Counted from the first letter of the stretch, positions 37,999 through 51,988 are shown. The stretch is 64,000 nt of DNA from Diacronema lutheri (GCA_019448385.1 JAGTXO010000036.1:124001-188000), one strand, 5' to 3'. The notes: generated from the sequence alone by a model not told the origin. Made by a program: numbers and translations.

Positions 37999-39117
37999 CT
38001 AGCTCCCCGCGTCGGCCGCGCGCGGCTCGAACGCGCGGACGAGTGGCTCGCCGAGCCGGACGCGCGCACCGGCTGAGACGGCGTACGCCGGGTGCGCGTG
38101 GCTCTCGAAGAGGACGACGACGCACGAGCCGAGCCGAAAGCCGCCAAGCCGCTCACCGCGCGCCACGGGCGCCGCACTCTGCTCGAGCGTGCGTGAGACG
38201 ACGGCGCCGTGCAGCGCACCTGCGCGGTTGGTGACCAGTCGTGGCTCGCTCTGCAGCTCGATCGAGCCGACACCGGTCGCGCCGACGGCGACGAGCGCGA
38301 GGTAGCCGTGCGCCCACACGCCCGAGAGCACGAGCCGCTCGTTGGTTGCGAGCGTGTGCCAGCGCTGGAGGAGCGCCGGGTGCACCGAGAGCAGCGCGCC
38401 CGCCACGTGCCGCGCCTCGTACAGCACGGCGTCGGCGGGCGCGTGGAAGCCGTGGTAGTCGGAGGGCGCGAGGTAGATGGTGATCTGGTGGAGCGGCCGG
38501 CCCAGGTGCGCCGAGCCGCCGCCGAGCAGCGCCGAGAGGGAATATGAGACGCCCTTCACGATGAGCGTCGGCGGCTTGCCGGCTGCCGCCGGCTCGACCG
38601 GCCCGGCGCAGAGGACGAGGCCGTCGACTGGCGAGAGCAGCGGTGCGGCAGCGTCGAGCGGGCGCGAATCAGGCCGCAGCCGCCGTGCAAAGAGCGCGCC
38701 CGCCGACTCGTATGCGCGCAACTCGGCCGGCGCCGCGTCCGCGAGTGAGATGCCGAGCGCGCGCGCGTAGAGCCCGAGCAGCGGCGGCCGCGCCCACGGC
38801 GGGAGGCGCAGGTCGTGCAGCCAGCCGGCGGCGCGCGAGAGTGGGCGCCACGGGATCAGCGTCGCCAGCGAGTAGGCGTTCAAGACAAACGTGTCCATCT
38901 CGGACGGCGGCGGGTCGGAGCGCAGGTAGGCCGTCAGCCCGAGCAGGCCAAGCCCGGCGCCGGTCGATGCGGCGGCGAGCGTGCCGGCCGCACGCGCGGC
39001 GAGACGGGCCGAAGAGACAGCCGACAAGCGGCGCGAGCCGGGCGCGAGCCGCGCCGAGAGTGTGCGCGCGCTCGCGCGGGCGACGAGCTGCGTCGACACG
39101 AGCCGGCCTAGGACCAT
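37999..39117 (-). CDS. PSD1: Phosphatidylserine decarboxylase (PSD1 type)
   Basis: 372 residues from the ATG at 39117. N-terminal MVLGRLVSTQLVARASARTL is Arg/Ser-rich without acids, a probable mitochondrial presequence, and LAAASTGAGLGLLGLTAYL is a membrane span, matching the inner-membrane PSD1 layout. Core motifs: FARRLRPDSRPLD, LLSPVDGLVL (catalytic Asp), SDYHGFHAPAD (catalytic His), and near the C-terminus FRLGSCVVVLFES, where self-cleavage at Gly-Ser would create the pyruvoyl cofactor. The usual tetrapeptide is LGST; here Thr is Cys, while the essential Ser is kept. It makes phosphatidylethanolamine from phosphatidylserine. Unspliced, and only 63 bp from the divergent IQ/WW gene. Confidence 0.93.
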   Translation of the reverse strand: MVLGRLVSTQLVARASARTLSARLAPGSRRLSAVSSARLAARAAGTLAAASTGAGLGLLGLTAYLRSDPPPSEMDTFVLNAYSLATLIPWRPLSRAAGWLHDLRLPPWARPPLLGLYARALGISLADAAPAELRAYESAGALFARRLRPDSRPLDAAAPLLSPVDGLVLCAGPVEPAAAGKPPTLIVKGVSYSLSALLGGGSAHLGRPLHQITIYLAPSDYHGFHAPADAVLYEARHVAGALLSVHPALLQRWHTLATNERLVLSGVWAHGYLALVAVGATGVGSIELQSEPRLVTNRAGALHGAVVSRTLEQSAAPVARGERLGGFRLGSCVVVLFESHAHPAYAVSAGARVRLGEPLVRAFEPRAADAGS

Positions 39118-39180
39118 GGCATTCCTTTTGCCGCCTTGACCCGGAGGACCTTGGACGTCGACGTTTCGGACACTCGTACG
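39118..39180. promoter_or_regulatory. 63-bp divergent promoter, decarboxylase / IQ-WW gene
   Basis: The shortest gap between opposite starts in the window. It contains CCTTTTGCCGCC at 39124, the complement form of the A-run/GC motif, and CGTCGACG near 39155. Confidence 0.5.
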
Positions 39181-41002
39181 ATGGCGACGGTGAACGGACT
39201 GCGAACGCGGGTGGAGCAAATGTTCACGCCCGGCGCCGGCGTTGAGCCCGCGCGTGCCGCGCGCTTCACGCACGTCGCGCGGCGGTGCTTTGGCGCGCGG
39301 GCGCCCACGGGTGATGACGACACGAGCGCGGGCGACGACGACCCATTCCCGTGGGCGCCGGCGGCGCCGGAGAGCGCGGCGCTCGAGGTGCGCGCGGGCG
39401 CGGCGGTGCGCCAGCGCGAAGCCGTGCTCGCCGCGCTGCGCACCGCACTTGCCTCCATCGAGCGCGTGCGGCGCGCGTGTGGCGGCAAGCTCGACGCGCA
39501 GCTGCTGAACATGGCGCGCGTCAAAGGCGCGGTGCTGCTGCTCGAGCTGCGGCTCGCGACGGCGGAGTGCGCGCACGTTGCGCTGCTCGCGCGCGTGCAG
39601 CGTCTCTCGCTCGACGCGCCCGGCCGCGCCGCCGCCGCCGCCGCCACTGCCGCCACCGACGCGTCGGCGGCGAGCGGCGTGCTCGTCGCGTATGTGCGCG
39701 CGATCGGGCGCGATGCATCATGGCTGCCGCTGCCGCTCGGCTCGGACCCGCTGCTCTTACGCTGGTTCACGCCGGCCGTCGGCGGGTGCCACTGGAACGG
39801 CGGCGCCAGCCACCGCGCCGGCGGCGACGGCAGCGCCCACGCGCCCGCCGAGCTCGCCGACACCGCGCCGAGCGCGCGCGCGCGCGGCGCGTCGGCGGAC
39901 GCGGCGACGATCCGCGCGGCAGCGCGCGGCGCCGGCGAGCCGTGGGCATCCGTCTGGCGCCACCTCGCGCCGCGCGAGGCGCACGACAGCGCGACGCGCC
40001 TGTGGCTCGAGCGCGCGCAACGGCTTCTCCTCCTCTCAACGAGCGCACGTGCGGGCGAGGCGGTGGACGGCGCCTGGCCGCCGAGCGGCGCGGACGAATC
40101 ACTCGCGAGCGCCGCGCACTTCTTGCTCTACGCGCGCGCGCGCGCGCCGACCGGCGCGCGCGCGCGCGCGGCGCCCGTCGCCGCCGCGCTCGGCGGCAGC
40201 TACGCGCGCACGCTCGCAGCCGCGCGGCTCGCGCGCCGGCAGTGGCGCGCGCTGCTGCTCTTGCAGCGGTGTGCGCGACTCTTCCTCGCGTCGGGCGTGC
40301 GCGGGCTGGGCGCGACGCAGCGCGAGCTCGTGCGCGCCGCGCTGCGCATTCAGGCCGCGTGGCGCGTGCGCAAAGGCCGCGTCGCGCTCGGCGCGCAGAC
40401 CAAGCTCGCGCTCGCGACGACGGGCGGCGCGCACGAGCGGCCGCATCGCCGCACGAGCGTCGCGAGCGTGCCGAGCGCGCTGCTTGGTTTGGCGCACGGA
40501 GCGGCCGCGCGCGCGCCCGCAGCGCGCGCGCCCGCGCCGGGCACGACGCGCGCGCCCGCGCGGCGCACGCGCATCGCGGCGCAGTCGACGTCGCCTCGGC
40601 CCCCGCCGCCTCCGCCGTCGGCGCAGGTGCTGGCGACGCCGACGCCGACGCCGCCGTCGACCGCGCCGCGCGCGACGTCGGTGACGCTCCCGCCGCTCGA
40701 CCACCGCCATGCCGAGCGGCCTGCGCAGCTCTCGCGCGCGCCCCAACTTCTCGCGCCCGTCGACGCGGCCGCCGCGGCGACGGCGGGAGAGGCGGCGGCT
40801 CGGCGCGAGCGCGCGCGCGGCGGCTCGGAGGCGGCGGCGGCAGCGGCGGCAGCCGCCGCGGCGGCGGCGGTGGCGGCGAAGGCGTTCGATGCGGCGGCGG
40901 TGGCGGCGAACCGAAGGGCGCACGCGCCGCCAACGCCGACACCGCCGCCGCCGACGACGATGCCGCCGTCGCCGACTCGCGCGACGTCGCCGCCGCCGCT
41001 GA

Positions 41003-41049
<47 letters not shown>

Positions 41050-41337
41050 GCGGCCGCGCTCGTCGCGCCGGCACGTGGCGTGGAAGCAGAGCATGGCGGC
41101 GGAGAGGCAGCTTCGCGTCTGTCCGCTTGGCTCGACGAGCTGAGCGCAAACCCGGCGGCGGTGCATGCGACGATCAGCGTGCAGCGTCTCTGCCGCGCGC
41201 GCTCCGCCTTCCTCGCGATGCTCGGCGCCGAGGCGGAGCGGGCCGTGTGGCATGCGTTGCATCTCGCGCACGTGGACGAGGCGGAGGCAGCGATCCGGCA
41301 GGCGCAGGCGCGCGGCAAGCGCCGCGTCGTGCGCGCA

Positions 41338-41370
<33 letters not shown>

Positions 41371-43719
41371 ACCACCACCACCACCACCACCACCGCCACC
41401 ATCACCACCGCCACCACCGCCGCCGCCGCCACCACCACCGCCGCCGCGCACCGTCCACCCGCGCCGTCCGCCCGCCCGGCCCCGTCAACCCGCGCGCTGG
41501 CGCCGCCGCGCGCCACCCGCGCGCCGATGGCGGCGGCGGCGGGCGCGGCGCGCGCGGACGGCGCGTCACTCGAAGAGCAGCTCGAGGCCGAGCACGACGC
41601 CCTCTACGCCGACGCGCGCCGCGCCTCCGAGCGCGCGTCGCAGGCCGTCGCGGCGCACGCACGCGCCCTTGCATCGCTCGGCGCGCACGTCGAGCTGCAG
41701 GGCGCCGCGCAACTCGCGGCCGACCTGATCGACGCGTCGGTGGGCGCGGGCATCGCGGCGGGCGCGGTGCCCGGCGAGATCGCGCGCCGCGCCGCCAGTC
41801 GCGTCGCGGCCATGGAGACAGCGGCGGCCGCCGCCGCGCTCGCCGCGCACGAGCACGCCGACGCGGCCGCCGACGCGGACGGTGACGCGACGGGCGCGGC
41901 GCACGCGGCGGCGAGTGCTTTGCGCGACGCGTGGCCGGTGCTCGAGGCGCTGCGGCTGCGCGGCCGCCAGCTGCGCGCACCGCTCGCTGAGCTCGGCACC
42001 GCCAGCGGCCGTGCCGCCGCGGCCCGGGCGGCGCGCGGCGGCGGCGCGCTCGGCGGCGGCGGCGGCGGCGGCGGGCGCCGCGCCCCGTCGCGCAAGGCGT
42101 CGGTGCTCGGCACGGGCGCGTCAGCGGTGGCGGCGGCGGCGGCGGCGGCGTCGGTGCTCGGCGGCGATCGCGTGCTCCCGCCGGGCGCGCGCGCGCCCGA
42201 TTGGCTCTTCTCGCACGCAGCGGCGGTCGGTGCGCGCGCGTGCGCGCGCGCAGCCGACGCGGCCGCGCGCGCGCTCGACGCGCGCATGGCGGCGCAGCGC
42301 GCGGCGTGGCGCGCGGCGGGCGCGCGCACCTTCGTCGCGTCGGCGCTGCGCGGCACGGACAGCGCGCGCGCGCTTGCGCTCTGCGCGTCCACCATCGACT
42401 CGGCGTGCGACGCGGAAATCGGCGCCGCGCGCGCGTCCGTCGAAGCGCTCGTCGTGCGCGCGGCGGACGCGGCGCGCGAGGCGTGCGAGGGCGCGGCGGT
42501 CGCATCGCTCCGGCTCGCGGGCGGCGCGCTGCTCGTCGCGTGCGCGCGCGAGGCGCGTGTGCGCAAGCTCTCCGTGCAGCGCGCCGAGATGTTTGCGCTG
42601 CAGGTCGAGACGGCGCACGCGCGTGCGGCCGCGTCGCGGCGGAAGGAGGCGCTCGCCGTCTGCCGCGCGGCGTCCGACTGGCTGCAGCACTCGGCGCAGC
42701 GGATCGTGCGCGAGGGGCGCGTCTTCGTGCCCGCCGCGATCGAGCTCACCTTCGACGTGCCGCCCGGCACGCTCAACGAGAAGACCGCCGAGGCGTTGCG
42801 CGAAGACGTGGCCGCGTACCTTGACCTCGACGCGCTGCGTGTCGCCTACGTCGGTCGTCCGCCCGCGCCGACGCCGACGGCAGCGCCCGCGCGCGCCGCC
42901 GCGGCAGAGGCGCCCGCCGCCGCAGCGGGCGAGGCCGTCGCCGCCGCCGCGGCGCATGGTGTGTCGCGGCGGCCAACGCGCGCCTCAGCCGGCACGCGGC
43001 ACGCGCCCCCGGCACACGACGCGCAAACGGTCATTCGATTCGAGCTCGCGCCGCCCGACGCCCGCGGCGGCGACCGGCGCGCGAGCGGCCGCGCCGGCGC
43101 ACCGCGCGCGCGCGCCCCGGGCGAGACCGGCGGCGCCTTCGCCGGCCGCGCGAAGCCGGCGGCCGGAGGCGGCACGTCGATCGCGACGCCGGCCGTCGGC
43201 GGCGCGACCGGATCGTGCGCGTTCAGCTTCTCGACACAGCAGGCGCTCGACTTGGCGTCGGCTGAGGCGGCGAGCGGCCGCCTGCAGCAGAGCCTGCGCG
43301 TGAGCGCGCGGCTGCTCGGCGTTGGTGCGCACGCCGCGCCGTTACCTCCGTTCACCGTTGTCACGCGCCCATCCGCGTGGGTTGTGGTCGAGGCGTTGGA
43401 CCTGCGCGACGCGCATGCGACGGCCGTGCGTACGCTCAACGCCGCGCGTGCGCTCGCGCTCGATGCTGAGCGCGCGGCGCGCCGACGGCGGCAGACCGTC
43501 CGCCGGCTCAAGCTTGTGGGCGCGATCCTCGGCCGGCTGCACGCACACGGCACGGTCGGCGCGCCGCTGCCGCCGCCGCTCGCCGACGACGTCGGCGCCA
43601 AGGCGCGCCCGCCGCGTCTGCCGTCTCTCGACGGCAACGTCAACGGCGGCGGCGGCGGTGGCGGCGACGATAGCGGCGGCGGCGACGGCGGTGGCGGTGG
43701 CGGCGGCAGCGGCGGCGGC

Positions 43720-43777
<58 letters not shown>

Positions 43778-45081
43778 GCGGCGCTCACCGCCGCGTGCGC
43801 GACGATCAAACCGACGATGACGAGGCCGACGATGACGAAGACGATGACGAAGCCGACGCGCACGCGCCGCGATCCGCGCGCGCCGTGCCGCTAGGCCACG
43901 GCGCGTACAGCGCGTACGGTGTCCTCGTCTCTCGCGCGGCACACTTTGACGCGCGGCCGAGCGCGCCAGCGCTGCTTGTGGCCACGACGGCACGCCACGA
44001 TGGCGATGCGGACAGCGACAGCGAGGGCGAGGGCGGCGCGAGCGGCGCGCGCGAGCCGACCGAGCGCATGCTACACGACGACGCGACCGAGAGCGGCGGC
44101 TTCCTCCGCCGGATGCGCTTGTCGGTCGTGTCCGCGCTCTCGGAGCGGCCGAGCAGCGGCGAGGCGAGCAGCGACGACGAGGGCGTGGACACGCTCGGTG
44201 CGCACGGCACGCGCGGCGGCGGCGGCGAAGCCAGCCGCGCGCTGGGGCTGCGGCGCGAGCCTCCGTCGGCTGGCCGGCGCGCCGCGTTTGGCGCGCACTT
44301 TGGCCTCGCCGAGCGCGGCGCGGAGCACATCGCGGCCGTAGCCGACGACGGCGGCGAGGCGGAGCGGCAGCGCGTGCGCGCGCGCTCGTTCTCGCTCTCG
44401 CGCGACGGCCACCTTGTCGACCAGCTGGCGACAACGCTCGCGCAGCTGCGCGCGCGCGACGACGAGGTGGCCGCGGCCGCGGCTGGTGGCGCGCACGGCG
44501 CGGCGCGCGCTGCGCGCCGGTGGCAGCGCGCGGCATCGCGCGTGCGCGCGACGGCGCGGCTCGGCGCGCAGCTCGCGCGCGAGCACGCGCGCCTCTTGCT
44601 CCGCGCCGAGGCGCTCGGCGCAGAGGAGGAGCGGCAGCGCGTGGAGCTCGCGCGGCTCGCCGAGGAGGCGGCAGGCGCCGCCGCGCTCGGTGGCGGCGCG
44701 GCGCTCGTCGCCGCGTGGGCGCCGGCGCGCGCGGGCGCGGCGCTCCGCGCGCGGAGCGGGCCACTCGACGCGGCGGGTCTCGCCCCGCGCGCGCGCGCGC
44801 ATCGCGCGCCCGCGGGCGCGACGGGCGCGTCCGGCGCGGGCGCGGGCGCGACGAGCGCGTCTGAAGGCCCCCTCGCCGCGTCTGAAGGTCCCCTCGCCGC
44901 GTCTGAAGGGCCCCTCGCCCTCGCGCGCCGCGCGCGCGGCGTGGTCGCGGCGATTGAGGCGCTGGTCGCGCTCTCATCGTGGCCGCCGGCGCACGACCCA
45001 ACTGACGGCGCGCCGATCTGCGCGCGCTGGAACAGGCTTGCGCTGCGCACGCCACGGATGGATGGTGGCGATGGCGGCGGA

Positions 45082-45119
<38 letters not shown>

Positions 45120-48054
45120 GGCCGACCAGCGCGCGCGCGGCGTGGGCGAGGGCGAGGGCGAGGTGGACGTGGACATGGACGCCGACGCTGACGCCGCCGA
45201 GCGCGCGGCCGTGCGCATGTTGAGCGGCCGGCGCGCGTCGCGTGCGACCGCTGGTCGATTGCTCTGCGCCGACGGCCTGTGCGACGGCCGCGACTGCGGC
45301 AAGCGCCACCTTTGCGCGCACTGCGCGGCGCAGTCCGTGCGCGCGGTGCACGCGGCGGTCGACTGCCCGCGTCGCGTGCGCGAGGGCGTGCCGCAGTTCA
45401 CGCCCGACGCGATGGCGCACGCGCGCCGGCAGCTGCGGCTGCGCTCGCGCGAGCTCGGCGACGAGATCACGGCGTCGGAGCTCAAGGTCGAGCAGAACGC
45501 GCTCGCGTCGACGCTGCTTGCGGAGATCACCACCGTCCTCGAGCTGATGCGCGTCCTCGATGCGCCCGACGCGCCGCGCGCCGCCGACGCCGAGGCGCGC
45601 TCGGCCGTGCGGATCGCGCCACGCGCGCCGGGCGAGGCGCCGCGCGTGCAGCCGCGCGTCACGCGCGCCGCGGGCGGCGGTGCGGACGGCGGCGGCGGCG
45701 CGTCGACGCGCGCCGGCGCGAGCGCGGCCGACGACGGCGGCGCGCGTGCGCTCGCGCGCCCGCTCGCCCCTGCCGCCGCGCCGCTGCCCGCTGCCGCGCT
45801 CGCCTCGCTTCTCGCCGCGCCGCTGCTCGCGCGCCGCCCGGCGCAGCTGGCGCCGCCCGACGCACAGCGCGCGCCGCGCTTCACGATCAGCGCGCTCTGG
45901 CGCGAGGCGATGCGCGCGGACATGGCACAGCTCGCCGCCGTGCTGGGCATGTACATCGACTCCGCCGCCGTCGACCAGACCGCCTCGTCCGCCGCGCGCG
46001 CGCACGGCGCACGCGGCGGCGCGCTGCCGCAGCTGCGCAACTGGGCGATCGTGCGCGCCGCTGTTGTAATGGCGCCGCGCGCGCGCCCGCGCGGCGTGGT
46101 GACGCCGCGCGCAGTCGTGCGCGCGGCGCGGTCGATCGGCCTCGAGGTCGGCGCGTCGTCGCTTCAGCTGCACCTGTGCGCGCGAGCGCGCTCGCCGCCG
46201 AGTCGCGTCGCGCACGCCCCACCGCTACGCCCCGCCGCGCCGCGCGCTGCAATTTCCCGCGACCGCCGCACGCGCCGCGCCTGGCGCCGCGCGCCGCGCG
46301 CAGGCTTCCGCTCGCGCTCCTCCTCCTCCGCTGCCCGCTCCCTCGGCTGTGGGCCGAGTATTTCGCGCGCCGCAGGCCGCGCACGCCGGCCTCAGCCGCG
46401 CTCGCGCCCTCGAGCCCGGCAAGCGGCCGCACCGACCGCACCGACCGCACCGACCGCAGCGACGCTGCGGCAGTGGGCGAACGCGGGGTCGGTGCCGCCG
46501 AGGCGGTGAACGAGGCGGCGGACGAGGCGGCGGACGAGGCGGCGGACGAGGCGGCGGACGAGGTGGCGCTTGGTGCCATGGGCGACGACGACGACGACGA
46601 CATCGACGACGAGCAGCCGCTCGGCTCAGTCGAGTTGCCCGACGAGTCGGAGGTGGGCACGTCGGACGACGAGGGCGAAGGAGAAGACGAGAACGGTGGC
46701 GACGAGGGCGGCGACGAAGGCGGGAGCGCAGGCGCGCGCTCGGGCGGCGATGGTGGCGGCGGCGGCTCGAGCCCGACGGCGCACGGCGCGCGGCGCGCGC
46801 TGCTCCCGTCGCCGCGCACGAGCGCGCCGCGCGCGCCGGCCGCGGGCGTGCACCTGCTGCGTGCGCGCGGCGTGTGCGAGCATGCGCGCGGCTATGTACC
46901 ACCGCTCCGCCGCTTCCGCAACGGGGACACGCTGCGCGTGCGCCGTAGCCACCCGCTCACGCCGCTCTTCCGCCATGCTGCAGCGCACGAGCTGCGCAAG
47001 GGGCGCGGCTCGGGGCACCCGCGCGCACACGCGGGCCACCCGATCCACGATTGGCTCCTCTTTGCGAACACGACGCCAACGGCGCACGGTGCGCGCCGCG
47101 CGCGCCGCCGCCGCGTTGCGCCGCGCCGCGCGGGGGCCGTCACGTCCGCCCGCCTGCGCGCCCGCGCGCGCGCCCGCCCGCCCCGCCTGCCCGTCCGCCT
47201 GCCCGCCCGCGCGCACGACCGACCGACCGACACCGTGCGGCGCGCTCGCGTGCCGTGCGCGCGCAGGCGAGCCGCCGTGCACCTACTACTACAATGTGCG
47301 CACGGGTGAGCGCAGTGCGACTTTCCCAAAGCTGCCAAAGCACCTGCTGAGCACAGCGCCCGCCGCGCTTGGCCTCTCGCACGCGCTCGTCGCGGCCATG
47401 CGCGTCGAGGCGTCCGCGCGGGACGGCGACGGCTGCGTGCCAAGCCCCGCGCCACCGAGCGCCGACGCGCACGCGCGGGCGGGCGTCGACGACTGCGACG
47501 GGCGCCGCGCATGGGAGCGGCTCGACGGCGCGTCGGCGCGTGCGGAGATGGCGGCCACAGTCGCGGCATGCGCGGCGGTATGCCCCGTGCAGGCTGGGTG
47601 GCTACTGCGCTGCGCGCTGCTGCTCGGCCTTGAGCTGCCCGGCGACGAGGGCAAGATGTGGCTCGCGGAGGCGCTCTGGGCGAGCAGGCGCGTGCCCTTT
47701 GGCTGGGTCGAGCGGCAGCTGCCGAGCCGCACAGGCAGGGCGCCCATCGGCGGCCATGCTGGCGAGCACGGCGCGCCGATGGCGGCGTCGGACGGCGCGC
47801 TCGCCCCGCCGGAGCCCACAGCGCCGGCTGCGGGCCTGCCCGACGTGTACTACGAGTCGCCACTTGAGAGACAGACCAATTGGCTCCACCCTGCGCACCT
47901 CAGGCTGCGCGCAGCCGCGCGAGCGCTGCGGCGCGCTGAGCAGCTCGAGCGGAAGGCCGGCGGCCGGTCCGACGGCGCGAGGCACGGTGGTAACAGCGTG
48001 CTCGGCCTTGCCATCTCCCTCCGTGCTCCGCAGAGCGGCGCGGCGCCGGCGTGA
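39181..48054 (+). CDS. Giant IQ-motif / WW-domain scaffold protein, three exons
   Basis: Exons 39181-46175, 46304-47088, 47267-48054 (2855 residues); introns 128 and 178 bp. The frame extends upstream of 39181 but without ATG. IQ-type calmodulin-binding motifs: LLLLQRCARLFLASG and ALRIQAAWRVRKGR (about 360-400) and TISVQRLCRARSAF (about 665). Long Ala-rich helical stretches, poly-Thr, poly-Pro and poly-Gly runs and acidic clusters follow. A Cys/His cluster (CADGLCDGRDCGKRHLCAHC, about 2029) may bind zinc. The C-terminus has two WW-like modules: HDWLLFANTTP ... CTYYYNVRTGERSATFP, split by intron 2, and VYYESPLERQTNWLHP, preceded by a helical segment (LLGLELPGDEGKMWLAEALW) as in CEP164-type WW proteins. 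Suggests a centriole, basal-body or flagellar scaffold; inference only. Confidence 0.75.
44857..44919 (+). repeat. Three tandem 21-bp units in the IQ/WW gene
   Basis: Units GCGTCTGAAGGNCCCCTCGCC at 44857, 44878 and 44899, differing only at one third-codon base. They encode (A)SEGPLA three times, so the silent differences show the repeat is translated in this frame. Confidence 0.9.
46509..46567 (+). repeat. 12-bp tandem repeat encoding Ala-Ala-Asp-Glu
   Basis: About five units of GACGAGGCGGCG in exon 2 of the IQ/WW gene, preceded by a 9-bp ACCGACCGC repeat (Thr-Asp-Arg). Both are frame-neutral and start the acidic region of the protein. Confidence 0.85.
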
Positions 48055-48163
48055 CGCACCGCGCCGTCGGGCTGCAGCTGCCGCAGCCCGCAGGGCGGCA
48101 GGGGGTGCGAGTCCGACTGAGGCCACGCGGCCCACGCCGCCTCTTTTCAAGTCGAGCGAGGGC

Positions 48164-48772
48164 ATGGCCAGAATGGCGATTGTCATTTTGGTCGTGCTCT
48201 CCCACTCGGTGAGCGGCTTCGAGCCGGGTGTGGGCGCATCCTTTCTGGCGCGCGGCCGGCCGTGCATTGCGGCGCGACCTATGCGCAGCGTCTCCGCGGC
48301 GCTTCGCGCGTCCGCAGACACCGGCGCCGGCGAGAGCATCGTGCAGCGCGTGAACGGCGAGCTCAAGGCGGCCATGCGCGCCAAGGACACGGCGGTGCTC
48401 ACCGCCCTGCGCAACATGAAGGCCGCGCTGCTGCTCGCGATGAAGGAGGAGGGCACGGACGACCTGCCCGACGCCAAAGCCATCGCGATCATGCGCAAGC
48501 TCGCCAAGATGAGGCAGGAATCGATCGACATGTTTGCAAAGGCGGCGGGCGGGGAGGAGCGCGTCGCGGAGGAGGCCGCCGAGCTGCGGCTCATCGAGCG
48601 CTTCCTCCCGCGGCTCGCGGATGAGGCGCAGACGCGCTCGTGGATCGAGGAGGCCATTGCGAACAACCCCGCCGCAGATGTGGGGCGCGTGATGGGCGCG
48701 CTCATGAAGGCGCACCGCGACGACCTTGACGGCAAGCTCGCGCAACGGCTGGTGAAGGAGATGCTTGGCTGA
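48164..48772 (+). CDS. YqeY/GatB-like protein with bipartite plastid signal
   Basis: 202 residues from the ATG at 48164. The N-terminus MARMAIVILVVLSHSVSG is a signal peptide followed directly by FEPGVGASFLARGRPC and more Arg/Ser; a Phe after the cut site is the hallmark of proteins imported into red-lineage complex plastids. The mature part is a YqeY domain: VQRVNGELKAAMRAKDTAVL, LRNMKAALLLAMKEEG, AKMRQESIDMFAKAAGGEER, ELRLIERFLPRLADE and VGRVMGALMKAHRDDLDGKL. The domain is related to the GatB C-terminal part of the tRNA amidotransferase, which suggests a tRNA-linked role in plastid translation. Unspliced; 109 bp after the IQ/WW gene in the same direction. Confidence 0.88.
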   Translation: MARMAIVILVVLSHSVSGFEPGVGASFLARGRPCIAARPMRSVSAALRASADTGAGESIVQRVNGELKAAMRAKDTAVLTALRNMKAALLLAMKEEGTDDLPDAKAIAIMRKLAKMRQESIDMFAKAAGGEERVAEEAAELRLIERFLPRLADEAQTRSWIEEAIANNPAADVGRVMGALMKAHRDDLDGKLAQRLVKEMLG

Positions 48773-48955
48773 CGCGGCGTCCCCCTGCGCGCCCCCCAAG
48801 GGAGGCATCGTCCGGGTTGCCACGTCCGTGCTTGACAGAAATCTCCGCCTAGCTGACTGAGCGTTCCGCATCGCGGACAAAAGCCACAAAAGCCATTTTC
48901 TTATCACGCGCCATCTCTGTCGCCGCTCGAGAGCTGCGCAGCCCCGCCACGAGAG

Positions 48956-51009
<2,054 letters not shown>

Positions 51010-51361
51010 GCGCGGCCGTTGCGCAGGCCGGGGCGGTGGGAAGCAGGCGAGAGGGCCGCAGCGGCGGCGCGCATCGCCAGCGCAGCCAATGTTTGCACGG
51101 AGCCCCGCGGGCACGTCGGGCGCCAACGGACGCCCCTCGCGGAGTGCGATCGGCAGATGGCCTCAGACGCCAGATTGACCGGGCGTTCCAGGTGAGGCGA
51201 GCGAGTTGCAAACATCGCACTGTGGCGGAGCCAGGTGCCTCTCTCATCAGACTCTCCAGTCAGACATGGGCACACAGCCCTTGAGCGCCCAGGGCGAGAC
51301 GTGCACGAGCGCACGACGCGCGGATCGTACGGCTTGGCACGCCACAGCGGAGCGCGCGCGG
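51010..51361. other. Convergent 3' region between Ran and GAR1
   Basis: About 350 bp with no supported gene; it should hold both 3' UTRs and end-processing signals. No AATAAA is seen. Open frames here are short and show no recognisable domain. Confidence 0.6.
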
Positions 51362-51988
51362 CTAGCCTCGTCCGCGCCCACGCGGCGTGAAGCCGCGCCC
51401 GCCGCCGCCACGGCCGCCGCGCGCTCCGGGGCTGCCGCGGCCGCCACCGCCAAAGCCACGGCCTCCGCCTCGCCCGGGCGGGCCACCCCGCCCGCCGCCA
51501 CGCCCGCCGCCACGCCCGCCGCGCGCACCGCCGCGCGCGCCGCGTCCGCCGCCCGCGCCCTTGGGCTGTGGCAAAAAGCGCTGGAGAGGCAGGAGCTTCT
51601 CCGGGTTGATGTACAGCTTGTCGCCCGCCTTGAATGACGACGCGACGATGCCTTCGGTGGGCTTCACGGAGCACATTGCCTCGGAAATTTGCCCAAAGAT
51701 CTCGTCCACCTTGCCGACCTGCGACTTGTTCTCGAGGTAGATCGGCGCGTTGAAGTAGGGCACTTTCTCGACCGAGTGCTTGACGATGATGTCGCCCTCG
51801 CACGCGTGCAAGTACGCGCCGAGCACGACAACCGAGTCGGGCGGGCCCTCGTCACGAAAGCCGCCGCCACCACGGCCGCCAAAGCCACGCCCGCCGCCAA
51901 AGCCGCGCCCGCCGCCGCCGCGCCCACCGCCGCCGCCCCGGTCGCCGCCTCCCCGACCTCGGAACCCTCCACTCGGGGGTGGCCGCAT
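51362..51988 (-). CDS. GAR1: GAR1, H/ACA snoRNP subunit
   Basis: 208 residues from the ATG at 51988. A central Gar1 beta-barrel domain (about 45-135: [80 protein letters not shown]) is flanked by glycine/arginine-rich arms at both ends, the standard eukaryotic GAR1 layout. It is part of the nucleolar complex that guides pseudouridylation of rRNA and snRNA and supports telomerase RNA. All conserved blocks are present and no intron is needed. Divergently paired with the coiled-coil gene. Confidence 0.95.
   Translation of the reverse strand: MRPPPSGGFRGRGGGDRGGGGGRGGGGRGFGGGRGFGGRGGGGFRDEGPPDSVVVLGAYLHACEGDIIVKHSVEKVPYFNAPIYLENKSQVGKVDEIFGQISEAMCSVKPTEGIVASSFKAGDKLYINPEKLLPLQRFLPQPKGAGGGRGARGGARGGRGGGRGGGRGGPPGRGGGRGFGGGGRGSPGARGGRGGGGRGFTPRGRGRG

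Noticed and set aside
43806-46040. Long antisense Ser/Ala-rich frame over the IQ/WW gene
   Set aside because: Mirror of the GC-rich codon pattern; no domain, no start with context, and the sense strand carries IQ and Cys motifs.
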